Source: Amphiura filiformis (lineage: Eukaryota > Echinodermata > Ophiuroidea > Amphilepidida > Amphiuridae). From it: DNA of 64,000 bases. Positions 34,731 to 47,054 of the stretch are shown here, one piece after another (position 1 is the stretch's first letter; each line of letters starts with the position of its first letter). The DNA lies in NCBI RefSeq assembly GCF_039555335.1, contig NC_092637.1:41866990-41930989 (forward strand), given 5' to 3'. The position numbers and the translations under genes were made by a program. Below the pieces are notes generated by a model. It worked only from the letters and a program-made list of their open reading frames with translations. It was not told where the DNA came from and made no database searches.

Positions 34731-35166
34731 AAAGGCGCACTAGCTTGATTAGAGTATCAATAATTTTTAAACAAATTCTAGTATTTCTAACAGTAAATAT
34801 TGTGTGTTTAAAATAATAGGACTTTTGTATGTAGGCCTACAATGCATTTTATGTAGGCATACAGTGCATTTATAGTTATATTATTTACATGAATGAAATA
34901 TATAGCTTTTAATAAAACAAATGCCAAAAGTGGTAAAGTCAGTCATATGGATTTAAAAAAATCAACCATTTAAGATGTGTAAAAAGCTAGGTTAATGTTG
35001 TGTTTTTATTATATTATTGTTTTATATTATTTTGTAGGGGTAACTCAATTCATATATTATTAGGTGTAGTGACATATGAATGTGTGTAAAATAACAATAC
35101 AATTTTCAATGAAACAGTGATATTTAACCCTGTTCATTTTAAAAGACACACTTTTAAATAGTAGCC

Positions 35167-35389
35167 TACCGTAAAACCTCGTCTACAAGCATATATAGTG
35201 TTTTTGATGAAAGCTAAGTTCATACGAAACTAGCGTAAATATGCCAATACAAAATATTGGTCTTACAATAACACTTGTCCGTATATGCTTGGATCTGTCA
35301 TTTATTTGTTCAAACTCTATAATGGCACCGGGATTAAGTTAGTTTTCATCAGAAGCACTCCATATGCTTGTAGACGAGGTTTTACGGTA
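35167..35389. mobile_element. MITE, 223 bp (TACCGTAAAACCTCGTCTAC ends)
   Basis: The TIRs are identical over about 27 bp and continue into 'gcatata'. No ORF. The sharp ends suggest a fairly recent insertion. Confidence 0.82.
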
Positions 35390-36486
35390 TATCTGATGAA
35401 TGCATGCGTAAATTCCTGGTTAAGGAAATTGATGTAAATTTAACCATTTTCTGAGTTTATGCATTGCTTCTTATTTGCAATGATGTTTGTTTGTCGTGCA
35501 TGATACAATTGTTGCACAGCCATGGGGGATATTTTGGACGATTTCCATATTTTTTCTCGACATTTTGTACGTTCCTCCTTATGGCTTCGGAGAAAATTTC
35601 AGGTTAATTATAATTATTCCTCCAACCAATCAGGATGCTCCGCCTATACTAAACAAGGCCTACTTGTGCCTTCTGAATTCACTGAATATTTCTTCAAGTT
35701 TTGGCCGAAGTTTGCATATTTCAGCTTAGCGATACTTTTAAGAAATGTGCGCGAATCGCGAGAAAATTTTGAAATTTTATGTTAAAAATAAAAAAGGGGT
35801 CTGTGGTGAAAAACATTCGTGTTCCCCCTTGCAGATACAAATAAAAATACATTGTCCCCCCTGTCTTTACAGATTTTTTTTTCCGTGTTCCCCCTCAAAT
35901 CCTCCATGCCCCCTGACTTAAATAATGACCCATCCCTTTATGTTTGAAATAAATAAAATAAATAACATCCTGTAAAGATCTGTCTGAACAGATACGGTAA
36001 TCATTTTCACTTGAACTGTGCCATACATTTAATTAAGACAGATCTTCTGGGTTTCATGATTGTGTGGTATTCTTTGGAAGTTATATATGTATAGAGTAAG
36101 CCTATATCATTGGCAGCTAAACGAGAATTGCTTCCAAGTTTTCGTGTGTCGGAAAGCAGGTAAGCTTTTCATTAAGTTTATAGCCTATATATTGATTATG
36201 AGGTACGTTAAAGCACAAATGCATAAGTTGATTAGATTTGTTCTTCGCAACAGTGATCGGGTGGGGTATTATTTCACAAAATTTCACTGATTATTTTTTT
36301 TACCCTCCTCAAAATATGTACCAACCCTAATAGATAATTAATTAATAAAAAGAAAAAAGTCTAAACTGCTAACCCCCGGTACATACCCTCTGAATGTTTC
36401 AAATTAAGGTTGCCGAATTCGGAAGACTTGCACTGCTTTTAACACAGGGAATTCATGACATACATTATACACGTATTACTATAACA
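35390..36486. other. Intergenic, nothing recognised
   Basis: AT-rich. Two overlapping plus-strand frames at 35487-35785 share no motif with known families. No repeat pairs were found within the window. Confidence 0.45.
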
Positions 36487-37021
36487 TAAACTGAGCTCAA
36501 AAAGAAACTTATAATTTTTCACACGGTCATATCTTAAAATCCTGTCCATCAAAATGAACCAAAATTACACACAGGTTTACTCCAATACTCTACTCTAAAA
36601 ACATGTCAGTAACCAAGCAGTTATCCAACTGACACAACAGAAAATGCACTGACATGGAACAGCTTCATGGACCACATTTACAGCCCAATAAGTGGCACCC
36701 AGCACAAGAAATTTGTGAATGAGTACAAGATCGTTAAACAGGTGATAAGTCCCAAATGGTAAGTGGAATAATGTGGAACAAGACCCGTTTCTTGACGAAA
36801 GGGCATGAAAAGCAGAAAGCAGCACCGTTTAATCTGTGCCAGGATATGCAATCTCACAGATTTCTTGTGCTGGGTGCCAAATATTGGGCTGTGAAAGTGG
36901 TCCAGGAAGCTGTTCCGTATCAGTGCATTTTGCTGTTGTGTTGCTTGGTTACTGACATCAAATATGACCCTGTGATTCACAAGTTGTGAAAAGTTATAAG
37001 TTTCTTTCTGAGCTCAGTTTA
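36487..37021. mobile_element. MITE family B copy 2
   Basis: Same length and ends as the 15014-15549 copy (TAAACTGAGCTC... mirrored), with shared interior 'cagtaaccaagcagttatcc'. Confidence 0.85.
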
Positions 37022-37529
37022 GGTTTAAAATATCACAAGATATCTTGGTTATCACTGATAAAATGATCATTTTAGTGTCCACAATTGTCAGTTCACATTT
37101 GAGCAGTTTAAAACATTTATTTGTTATAGGCTAGTGGATAGGGTGTCAATATTTCGGGAGGGGGGGGGGTATTATTAATTTCTCATGCAAACCAACTTTT
37201 TATATTGGCGAGTAAGATATCTACTGCTACTCACACAAAAAATCCTGGTTGCGCTATAATTATAAGAATATCAACTGCACGTTTGAGAAGCTTTTTAAGC
37301 TTCCATGCCTTTCTTCTTTATATCCTCGATCCTGTATAAAGTATAGAACTGGTATGGGGCCCGAGCACTGATGAAGACCTCAGCATCGCTGGATGCAGAT
37401 GTTTTTGTTGACTTAAAACTTTTGCCGTGTTTAAGGATTATGTCCGACACAGCATAAAAAATTATTTCAAGACCTATGACCTTATTTTGCGGTTTGTTTC
37501 TGAATCAACTTTTCATGCCGTCGTAGCCA

Positions 37530-37945
37530 CCTTTACTTTAATATTCTTAATAATATCCATATTACCTGAAATATCGAAATTATCCAATAAGCCATCATAA
37601 TACACCAATTAGCCATAATGATGTACAAATTATCTAAAATATCCTCAATAATATCGAAATTACCTGAAACATTCAAATGCTCCTAAATACACAGTAATAT
37701 CCGAATTAGCCATAATAATATCTGTAATCTGTATTATCTAATATATCTATAATATCCTCAAAAATATCTGAATTATACATGTACAGAGAAAGAATAATAA
37801 TATCCAAATCATCCTAAATATCAAAATATATATTTTTATCATAGCCTTGATAATATCCATATTATCTAAAATATCCAAATCAATGGGTTCAACTGTTATC
37901 CAAATTATCCATAATATCTTTAATAATATCCAAATATCAAAATAG
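37530..37945. repeat. Degenerate minisatellite (aatatccaaattatc)n
   Basis: Repeated 'taatatcc', 'aaattatc' and 'taaaatatcc' phrases at roughly 30-bp spacing across 400 bp, with many point changes. Confidence 0.6.
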
Positions 37946-38028
37946 CTTATTTATTGTCCAGTCAATCAAACCGTCTTGACTAAAAGTGGAAAGGTTTTTG
38001 AACTGTTTTTTCATTGGTTAAAATTACT

Positions 38029-38091
38029 TCATTCATTCATTCATTCATTCATTCATTCATTCATTCATTCATTCATTCATTCATTCATTAT
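38029..38091 (+). repeat. (ATTC)n microsatellite
   Basis: About 15 uninterrupted ATTC units. A (CAAC/CAAA)n tract follows at about 38190-38235. Confidence 0.95.
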
Positions 38092-38378
38092 ACTACAATT
38101 TTTACTCCAAAGCGTCTTTGATTTCTTCAAACATTTTTTTTAAATTTTGATAAAGTGACTCATCTGCCCCTATCTGTACGAAAAAACCCAACCAACCAAC
38201 CAACCAAACAAACAAACAACCAACCAAACAAACAAATAAACATAAAAAACAGTGACCTTAATCCAATCTCGTTTCAGTATTAAAGCGGGAAGTCAACGTT
38301 CTGTTCGAACTTATGGTAGGTTCTCCGAGAAGTGATGGGGTGAGTATTTTAGAGAATATTTTACAGTCCTCACAGTAC

Positions 38379-39900
38379 TATAGGTTTTCTCAGTTAATTT
38401 AACACAGTTTTCGTTATATTTAATATCCCGTTAAGTTTGAATTCGTCCATAAAATTTTGAAGTGTCTATTTGTAAACTTAAATTTCGTCTTTGGTCAGAT
38501 ATATTCATATTTTGATCAAACATATTCATACAATGTTCATTTAATTTCGTCCAAATGTATTTAAATTTCGTCCAATGTATGGGTTATCAACTTAATGTGT
38601 AAATATATTTCGTCTTTGATCAAATCTTTTCATATTCGGGTCATTTAATTTCGTCTTTAACATAAAGCATGTAGAAGTGGGCCTGCATATTTTGTGTTTC
38701 TTTCTGTCTTTCTCTCTTTCATTCTTTCTGTTTATATTTGCATTTTTATATATTTCATATTTCTTTATTTTCTTTATTTCGTTTTCTTTCTTTCGTTATT
38801 TCTTTCTTTTCTTTTTCTTTTTTTTTTTCTTTGTTTTTGTTTTATTTTTTGTTTATTGTTTCTTTCTAATTTTTATATCATTATATATTTCAAACGTGGT
38901 TGTATGGCCCTCTTTGCCTCGCTCCCATATTATATGATAAATGTTATTTGGTCAGAATAAATTTAGACGTCTGTTCGGATTTATATGAGCAAGGTGAGAG
39001 CTAGTGTTATTTCAATGCATTGGAGTAGGAATTGAATTGAATTTGATTTAGGCCATATTTCATTTCAATTCAGTGAAGTGAAGTGAATCGAAATGGTTAT
39101 TATATATTTTTTTCATTTGAATTTAATTAAATTAATTTTAATTCAATGTTTTTATTCCTTTATTTCAATTCAATGCATTGAATCGAAATGTATTTTTGGT
39201 CATTTCAATTAAATTAATTGAATCGAAAATGCATACAACATGTATTTGATTCTACCATTTCACCTGTATTGTCAGCTTATCAGTTACAATGAACTTTCTC
39301 CCTGAACTGCTTTTAGCCAAATGCCCGGTAAAATATATCAGTGTTGGTAATAAGAATTGAATTTGAATATGAATTGAATTAAAATGCTGTGAATTGGAAT
39401 TAAAATTAGTTAGCAGTTAATTTCAATGCATTGAATTGGAATTGAATCAAAGCGACTTAAAGTAGAGAAGAATTAAATTGAAATTGCATCAAAATGATTT
39501 TATATAATATGAAATTGAATTGAAATTCATTTTCTGAATCGAAATAACACTAGTGAGAACTCAATACCAGTGGTTGAAATCTAAGATGTAATTAATGAAG
39601 GCCTAAAGTGCATTATTGATGAGGACGAATTGTTTTGATCAAAGCATGAAAATTAATGAACAAAGACGAATTATACTTGTGCAAGTACTCTCCATGCAGA
39701 AGGTGAAACGATTTCAATGCGCTCTAGGACGAAATCAAATGAACATTGTATGAATCTTTTTGATCAAAATATGAATTTATTTGACCAAAGACGAAATTTA
39801 AGTTTACAAATAAACACTTCAAAATTTTAAGGACGAATTCAAACTTAACGGGACATTAAATATAACGAAAAATGTGTGAAATCAACTGAGAAAACCTATA
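38379..39900. mobile_element. TIR element, ~1.5 kb
   Basis: The left end 'tataggttttctcagtt' pairs with 'aactgagaaaacctata' at the right. Pairing continues through 'aacttaaatttcgtctttgg' for about 160 bp. It contains a pyrimidine-rich tract (38690-38880) and many 'gaattgaatt' strings, with no transposase. Its right half is duplicated at 53369-54114. Confidence 0.75.
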
Positions 39901-40161
39901 TTATATGTTCAAATTTCAGTCAAATGAAACATAACTCAATCCTAATCCTTTAGTTAGTCCTAACTGGCAATAAAAGAACAAAATCACTATTCTTGAAAAA
40001 AAGAGCCAAAAACATGCATTTTCGGCATATTTTTTGACAATCGAGTGACAAAAATCAAAGACTTGGAACAAGTATAAGCATTCAAAATCTTGAGTATATG
40101 CCGAAATTTTGCTATAATTTTCACTTTTTGTTGTGTTTCTTTAATTAAATTATCGGTTATC

Positions 40162-41543
40162 AGAATTCAATACAATTCAATTCAAGAAACATTTATTTCA
40201 CAACTTCAAAAATACATAGAATAAATGACAAATGCCATAATTTTCAAACCAATTACATACAAAGCAAAGTAGTGAATCCGATCACAGGCCCACTGATGAC
40301 AGTCAAATGCGATCACGTAAGAACAAACAACCTATTAAAAGGCAAGAGACAGGACAAGAGTGGGCCTGAGACAAGATTATGAGGGGCATCAATAAAAAAC
40401 CTAAAATAAAGTTGTGGGGCAACACGCGGGGAGCAAGCTCGTGGGTGCGGGTTGCCGGCAAACACTACAAACGAAAATACAAATACAAACAGGACAAGAC
40501 AAGACATTACAACAAAAAAAAAGATGTGAACAGGAGTCAAAGAATAATTACTGGTAAACCGGTTTAGAAAGCAAATTGCGCTTAAAATGATGTTTGAAGG
40601 AGCTTGTGGATGTGGCATTTTGGATGGAAATGGGAATGGAGTTCCAAATGTTAACTCCATGCACTTTAATCGAGGCGGATAGAAATTATTCACACGCCTT
40701 GTATTATGACTATGAATTGTAGCACTATATTGAAAATAGTTGTCAAAAAGTGCAGGAAGCAAGCAATTGTGAGCTTTGAACATAAAGATAGCTGTATAAA
40801 GTTCATTTATATCATCCAGACGGAGAGTTTAAAGATTGGCAAACAAAGGCCCAGTATGTGCACGAAAATCAGCATGGGTGATATATCTGATTGTACGTTT
40901 CTGAAGTCTAAAGAGAGGGTTTAGGCGTGAAGACGCAGCTCTACCCCAAGCAATATTACAATAACTCAGGTGGGGAGCACAAGGGTGTCATAGAGTGACT
41001 TCAGGATGACAGATGGAAGGACATAACGAAGCTTAGATAAAATACCCGCGCTTCGGGCAACTTTGCTTGAGATGTATGAAAGATGATCAGCCCATGATAG
41101 TTTATCATCGATGATGATACCCAAGAATTTTGTGTGAGAGACTTGATCAATAACTTTGTTGTCAATGCGAATATCAAGAACAGCAGGGAGTTTATTCTTC
41201 ATAGCTCTGGTGGTGAAAAGCATGAACGAAGTTTTATCTACGTTCAACGAAAGCTTGTTGGCATGAAACCATGAAGCAACTTTATCTAATTCTGTGTTCA
41301 TGGTAGCAACCAGGGCATTTATATCACGATGTGAGAAGAAGATGTTTGTATCATCTGCAAAAAGTAGGAAAGAAAGCTTGGAGGATACATGGGAGAGATC
41401 ATTAATATAAAGAAGAAAGAGCAAAGGACCCAGGATTGAGCCCTGTGGCACGCCACAAGTGATCGGGAGATGTGATGAAAGTCGGGAGTTGAAGTTCACA
41501 ACCTGTTGACGGTTATTCAAATAATTTTCAAACCAAGACATGT
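40162..41543 (-). pseudogene. 5'-truncated LINE with RT 3' half
   Basis: The minus strand reads SWFENYLNNRQQVV, GVPQGSILGPLLFLLYINDL, LLFADDTN (catalytic FADD) and FLGIIIDDKLSWADH: the RT palm and thumb of a Jockey/CR1-type non-LTR retrotransposon. A frameshift near 40968 and a stop (NL*TLRLDD) near 40840 break the frame. The C-terminal part resumes through MFKAHNCLLP and NTRRVNNFY. The tail is a GAATT-type repeat. It is inserted in the left arm of the fold-back element, where the right arm has no counterpart. Confidence 0.85.
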
Positions 41544-43528
41544 TAGTCCCTCAGCTAGCATCGATTTAATCACCCCTCGGGTTCCAAAATTCTGACAGAG
41601 TCTATCTTATTCAGAATTTTCCACAAAATTCAAATATCAATTTCTTACTCGCCAAAGCGCTGGCCATGGGGTGAAAATTTTACTTTTTACCAAAAACCTC
41701 CATTTTAATAGGAAAATCCTCAAAATCAGTATTTTAATTATTTCATCAGTATTTGGTAAGCTTTTGATGTCTTTTTGGTGTCAAATTAAAGCTACGCAAC
41801 TGTTCCTGACAATCAATTTGTAATCTTTTCATATAAGGTAATATTAATGTTGAAAAAAGACAAATTTTGGGCAAAAATCATGTTTTTAATCATTTTAATA
41901 CTTTTGGCTTTTCAAATGTTTTGAAATCTCTAATGTGACTTAAAATACAACTCTGTATGTTTAACCTAAGAGACAAGATTCTTCTGATTACAAAAATGTC
42001 TTTTTTTCAAAAAAATAGTGAATTTAAAGGTAAGAAATGCATTTTTTTACCAAAAACCTCCACTTTAAAGTAAAATTCTAAAAATCAGTATTTTGACCAT
42101 TTGCTCCGTATTTGGTGAGCTATTGGTGTCTTTTGGTGTCAAATTAAAACTACGCAACATTTCTTGACAATTATTTGTAATCTTTTTCACATAAAGTCAT
42201 TTAATGTTGAAAAAAGACAAAATTTGGCAAAAATCATGTTTTTTATAATTTTTATTAATTTTTGGTTTTTCAAATGTTTTGAAATATTTATGTCACTTAA
42301 AACACAATTCTGTATAATAAGTCTAAAAGACAAGCCTAATATTCTGCTGATTACAAAAATATGTCTTTTTTCATGAAAATAGTAAATATAAATGTGCGAA
42401 TTGGATTTTTACCAAAAACCCCATTAAATTTTTTTTTTTCTAAAAATCGGTATTGTGACCATTTTATCAATATTTGGTGAGCTATTGATGTGTTTTTGGT
42501 GTCAAGTTAAAGCCATGTAAGTGCTCATGACATTCAAATGTAATCTCTTTCACACGAAGTACTTCTTATGTTCAAAAATACCAAAGTTGGGCAAAATCAT
42601 GGTTAATAACTTTTGTTTCTTTTGATGCTTTTGAAACATTTAATGTAATTTAAAGCATAATTTTGTATGTTTACCCTAAGAGGCATTATTCTTTTGATTA
42701 CAAACATATCTTTTTTCATGAAAATAGTGAATGCAAAGGTGAGAAATGCATTGTTTTAAACCAAACACCCTCATTTAAAAGGAAAATGCCCAATATTGTT
42801 ATTTTGACCATTTTAGGCTATTAAGTAAGCTATTGATGTCTCTTGGTGTCACATGAAAGCCATATAGTTGTTCCTGGCAATACATTTGTAATATTTTGGA
42901 TTATGAAGTACTTAATCTAACTACCAAGTTAAAAGTCAATTATACTTTAGAATAATTTGACAAGGGCAAAATAAAAATCATGGATACTGCAGAAACCAAT
43001 TGCGAGCTTCACCAACACCAACCCCATAGGTCAACATTGATGGTGGCCATGATGGGTTATCATTTTAAGTATGGATCTACGTTTAGCTTTGGTCATTCAG
43101 TTAGTATGCCTGAGATGAAACCATAAGGGGGTTCTACTAGTTCAGGACCTTATGACGTGCCAGTGGGACCCTGGTACAACATTGTGACAGATAGTAAGTG
43201 TCACTTATCTGCCTTCAAATCTCTTCATATGACATCTACACTCTCTACCCGCAAGGGAAGATCCGCCACATGAGCTGCGCTAATACGTGCAGGGATTGAC
43301 AGAACACTGGTGCATCAGATGTCATGAACTGGGTGCTGGTCTACAGCTCAGTCACAAAATAGATGCAAGGAGAAGTCTAAACACATTCACAGGACCACCC
43401 CCCCCCCAGTGTAAAAACTAGTCATCACGACTGTAGTATGCTCCAAGGAATAGGAGTACTAGACCAAGTAAAAACCACAATATCAATCTCATTCTTGAAT
43501 CTGTGATTTCAATGCCAGAATAAGAAGC

Positions 43529-44130
43529 TTGGACAACCATCTTTCTAATCATCTGGTCATTCGACGCAACCACTTCCATAGAAACACCGACAATGGTGAC
43601 CGACTGGTCAATATGTGCCAGGAATACAACCTTAGACCTGCCCATATGACATTTCTCCAGCCCAGAAACTGTCTTTGGACTTGGTGTCATCCAGCTGGAT
43701 GGATGCACATGGGACCACATTCTATTTTACAGCAAGTTATAGTGTGAGTAATTTTTCTGCGACAGTTGTTCCTACAATACAGTAGAATTGGATTCCGACC
43801 AATGTATCATCAGTATCCTATACTTCTTACCAGTCTGCGAACAGGCAAAAGGAAGCCTGCCAAAAGACCCAAGTTCAACTGAATGAAGCTGCAAGAATCT
43901 GCTCTGAGGCTTCAAGTTGGAGCTGCCAAACTAATTCTAAGCCCTGCATTTGGATGACACATCATCAACAATCTCTGGCTGGTATGATATCTTTGAAAAC
44001 GCAATCCGACATGTGGCAGAGAGAATAGTTGTCAAGCATTCATTTAAGCTGGGTTTCAGACAAGACAATCAAACTGAAATAGAAAGGGATGAGGACAAGA
44101 AGAATGAAGAACTTGAACATCTTCCTGAAT
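43529..44130 (+). pseudogene. Endonuclease-domain fragment of a non-LTR element
   Basis: Reads NTDNGDRLVNMCQEYNLRP and then LWTWCHPAGW, which resembles the NDNG-RLV-FC--NLR ... TW-HP-G block of AP-endonuclease domains of LINEs. Later pieces in other frames (for example 'VELDSDQ') fit the D-H region, so it is frameshifted and dead. It lies in the middle of the fold-back element. Confidence 0.65.
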
Positions 44131-44329
44131 GAATCCTACAAAGTGGATTAACTTGGTGCAATCATCAAACAGATGAAACTGGTAATTTATACACAGCCAC
44201 CTGTAAAATCAACCAGGTTTTTCATTTCTTGCCGGTATTCACTTTCATGGGTATAAATTTAAATTTGGTGTAGAGTCATTATGTGGTTTTAAACTACGGT
44301 ATTTGAATGTTCCAAACTGTTCCCAGGGG

Positions 44330-44600
44330 GGCACTCATGTATAAAAGTTGTAAGCATCCGCGTAAATTGACTTTAAAAAATGACCCTAAGCTAGGATATT
44401 GAAAATGTGTCAAACTAACCCTAAACGAGGATTTTACTCAAATAAAAACACCCTAAGCGAGGAATTAGTTTGAAATTTGCCCCTAAACAAGGATAGACAT
44501 TATTATAAAACCCTAAGCGAGGAATTGGTTTGAAATGTGCCACACTAAAACAGGAAAGACATTGCGTGTGTCGGTATGAGTGTCATTCATCGGCAGGCTT
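44330..44600. repeat. Short tandem repeat around CCCTAAGCGAGGAAT
   Basis: 'accctaagcgaggaatt' and variants occur about five times at 50-60 bp spacing, in the central domain of the fold-back element. Confidence 0.6.
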
Positions 44601-46976
44601 AAAATTAAAATGAACCCCCTTATGTTTTCATCTCAGGCATACTAACTGAATGACCAAAGCTAAACGTAGATCCATACTTAAAATGATAACCCATCATGGC
44701 CACCATCAATGTTGACCTATGAGGGTTGGCATTGGTGAAGCTCGCAATTGGTTTCTACAGTAAACTCCATGATTTTTATTTTGCCCTTGTCAAATTATTC
44801 TAGAGTATAATGGACTTTTAACTTGGTAGTTAGATTAAGTACTTCATAATCCAAAATATTACGAATGTATTGCCAGGAACAACTATATGGCTTTCATGTG
44901 ACATCAAGAGACATCAATAGCTTACTTCATAGCCTAAAAATGGTCAAAATAACAATATTCGGCATTTTCCTTTTAAATGAGGGTGTTTGGTTTAAAACAA
45001 TGCATTTCTCACCTTTGCATTCACTATTTTTATGAAAAAAGATATGTTTGCATTCAAAAGTATAATGCCTCTTACGGTAAACATACAAAATTATGTTTCA
45101 AATCACATTCAATGTTTCAAAAACATTTTAATGTTTTTGAAACATTTAATCTGATTTAAAAAAGAAACAAAAGTTATTATTCATGATTTTGCCCAACTTT
45201 GGTATTTTTGAACATAAGAAGTACTTCGTGTGAAAGAGATTACATTTGATTGTCATGAGCACTTACATGGCTTTAACTTGACACCAAAAACACATCAATA
45301 GCTCACCAAATATTGATAAAATGGTCACAATACCGATTTTTAGAATTTTTTTTAATGGGGTTTTTTGGTAAAAAAATCCAATTCGCACATTTATATTTAC
45401 TATATTCATGAAAAAGACATATTTTTGTAATCAGCAGAATATTGTCTTTTAGGCTTATTATACAGAATTGTGTTTTAAGTGACATAAATATTTCAAAACA
45501 TTTGAAAAACCAAAAATTAATAAAAATTATAAAAAAACATGATTTTTGCCCACATTTTGTCTTTTTTCGACATTAAATGACTTTATGTGAAAAAGATTAC
45601 AAATAATTGTCAAGAAATGTTGCGTAGCTTTAATTTGACACCAAAAAGACATCAATAGCTCACCAAATACTGAGCAAATGGTCAAAATACTGATTTTAGA
45701 ATTTTTACTTTAAAATGGAGGTTTTTGGTAAAAAATGCATTTCTTACCTTTAAATTCACCATTTTTGGGGGAAAAAAGACATTTTTGTTATCAGAACAGT
45801 ATTGTTTTTATGGCTTATTATACAGATTTGTGTTTTAAGTGACATAAATATTTCAAAACATTTGAAAAACCAAAAATTAATAAAATTATAAAAACATGAT
45901 TTTTGCCCAAATTTTGTCTTTTTCAACATTTAATGACTTTATGTGAAAAAGATTACAAACAATTGTCAAGAAATGTTGCGTAGCTTTAATTTGACACCAA
46001 AAGAACATCAATAGCTCACCAAATACTGAGCAAATGGTCAAAATACTGATTTTTAGAATTTTACTTTAAAATGGAGGTTTTTGGTAAAAAATGCATTTCT
46101 TACCTTTAAATTCACTATTTTTTTGAAAAAAAGACATTTTTGTAATCAGAGGAATATTGTCTCTTAGGCTAAACATACAGAGTTGTATTTTAAGTCACAT
46201 TAGAGATTTCAAAACATTTGAAAAGCCAAAAGTATTAAAATGATTAAAAAACATGATTTTTGCCCAAATTTTGTCTTTTTTCAACATTAATATTACCTTA
46301 TATGAAAAAGATTTCAAATTGATTGTCAGGAACAGTTGCGTAGCTTTAATTTGACACCAAAAAGACATCAAAAGCGTACCAAATACTGATGAAATAATCA
46401 AAATACTGATTTTGAGGATTTTCCTATTAAAATGGAGGTTTTGGTAAAAAAGTGAAATTTTCACCCCCATGGCCAGCGCTTTGGCGAGTAAGAAATTGAT
46501 TTTTGAATTCTGTGGAAAATTCTAAATAAGATAGACTCTGTCAGAATTTTGGAACCCGAGGGGTGATTAAATCGATGCTAGCTGAGGGACTATGTCTTTT
46601 CCAAAAATTAGACTGCATAAACTGAAATTAGTCTTGGTACAAGTCTTTGGGCTTGATTGTCACAGCATACGAAAAACACCCTAATAACGCATGTTTTTTG
46701 CCCTTATTTCCAAAAATTGACCAAATATTAAATTTGACTTTTATTGCCAGTTAGGACTAACTAAAGGATTAGGATTTAGCTTTGTTTCATTTGGCAAAGG
46801 ATAATATTTTTTTAATCCCCAAAAATTAGTTCTGCATTTTTCTGGAATAAGGAGAGTAAGTCACGGCAAACCTATGACAAATCACGCTGGTTTGCTACCC
46901 TTGCTAGTAAAGTAGCGAAACCAAATGGATGATACGAACATCAGGGCTATTTCTAGCCTCAGGCCCAAACAACAAC

Positions 46977-46977
46977 A

Positions 46978-47054
<77 letters not shown>
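46977..47054 (+). repeat. (ACT)n microsatellite
   Basis: About 24 uninterrupted units, followed by 'caatggtccttaa'. The same flank, inverted, precedes the (ACT)n array at 53239. Confidence 0.95.

Larger units (their letters stand above)
39921..46794. mobile_element. Fold-back (FB-like) element with tandem-repeat arms
   Basis: Long inverted arms run inward from 41544 and 46592 (both ends TAGTCCCTCAGC) to about 43137 and 44615. A further inverted pair lies outside them (39921-40090 against 46630-46794, 'cctttagttagtcctaactg'). Each arm is a ladder of ~365-bp units marked by 'ggtttttggtaaaa' / 'ttttaccaaaaacc': four on the left (about 41680, 42045, 42410, 42760) and five on the right (about 44985, 45355, 45720, 46080, 46435). 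The centre holds retrotransposon debris. Arms of internal tandem repeats are the hallmark of FB elements. No transposase was found. Confidence 0.75.

Noticed and set aside
37360-37420. 'cactgatgaagacctcagc' as another hammerhead core
   Set aside because: A CTGATGA box is present but no matching GAAAC box or stem II is found downstream.
37530-37945. Regularly spaced repeats as a CRISPR-like array
   Set aside because: Units are degenerate and without unique spacers of fixed size; the setting is eukaryotic.
38677-38960. Phe/Leu/Ser-rich ORFs as a membrane protein
   Set aside because: Pure pyrimidine-tract translation inside a TIR element.
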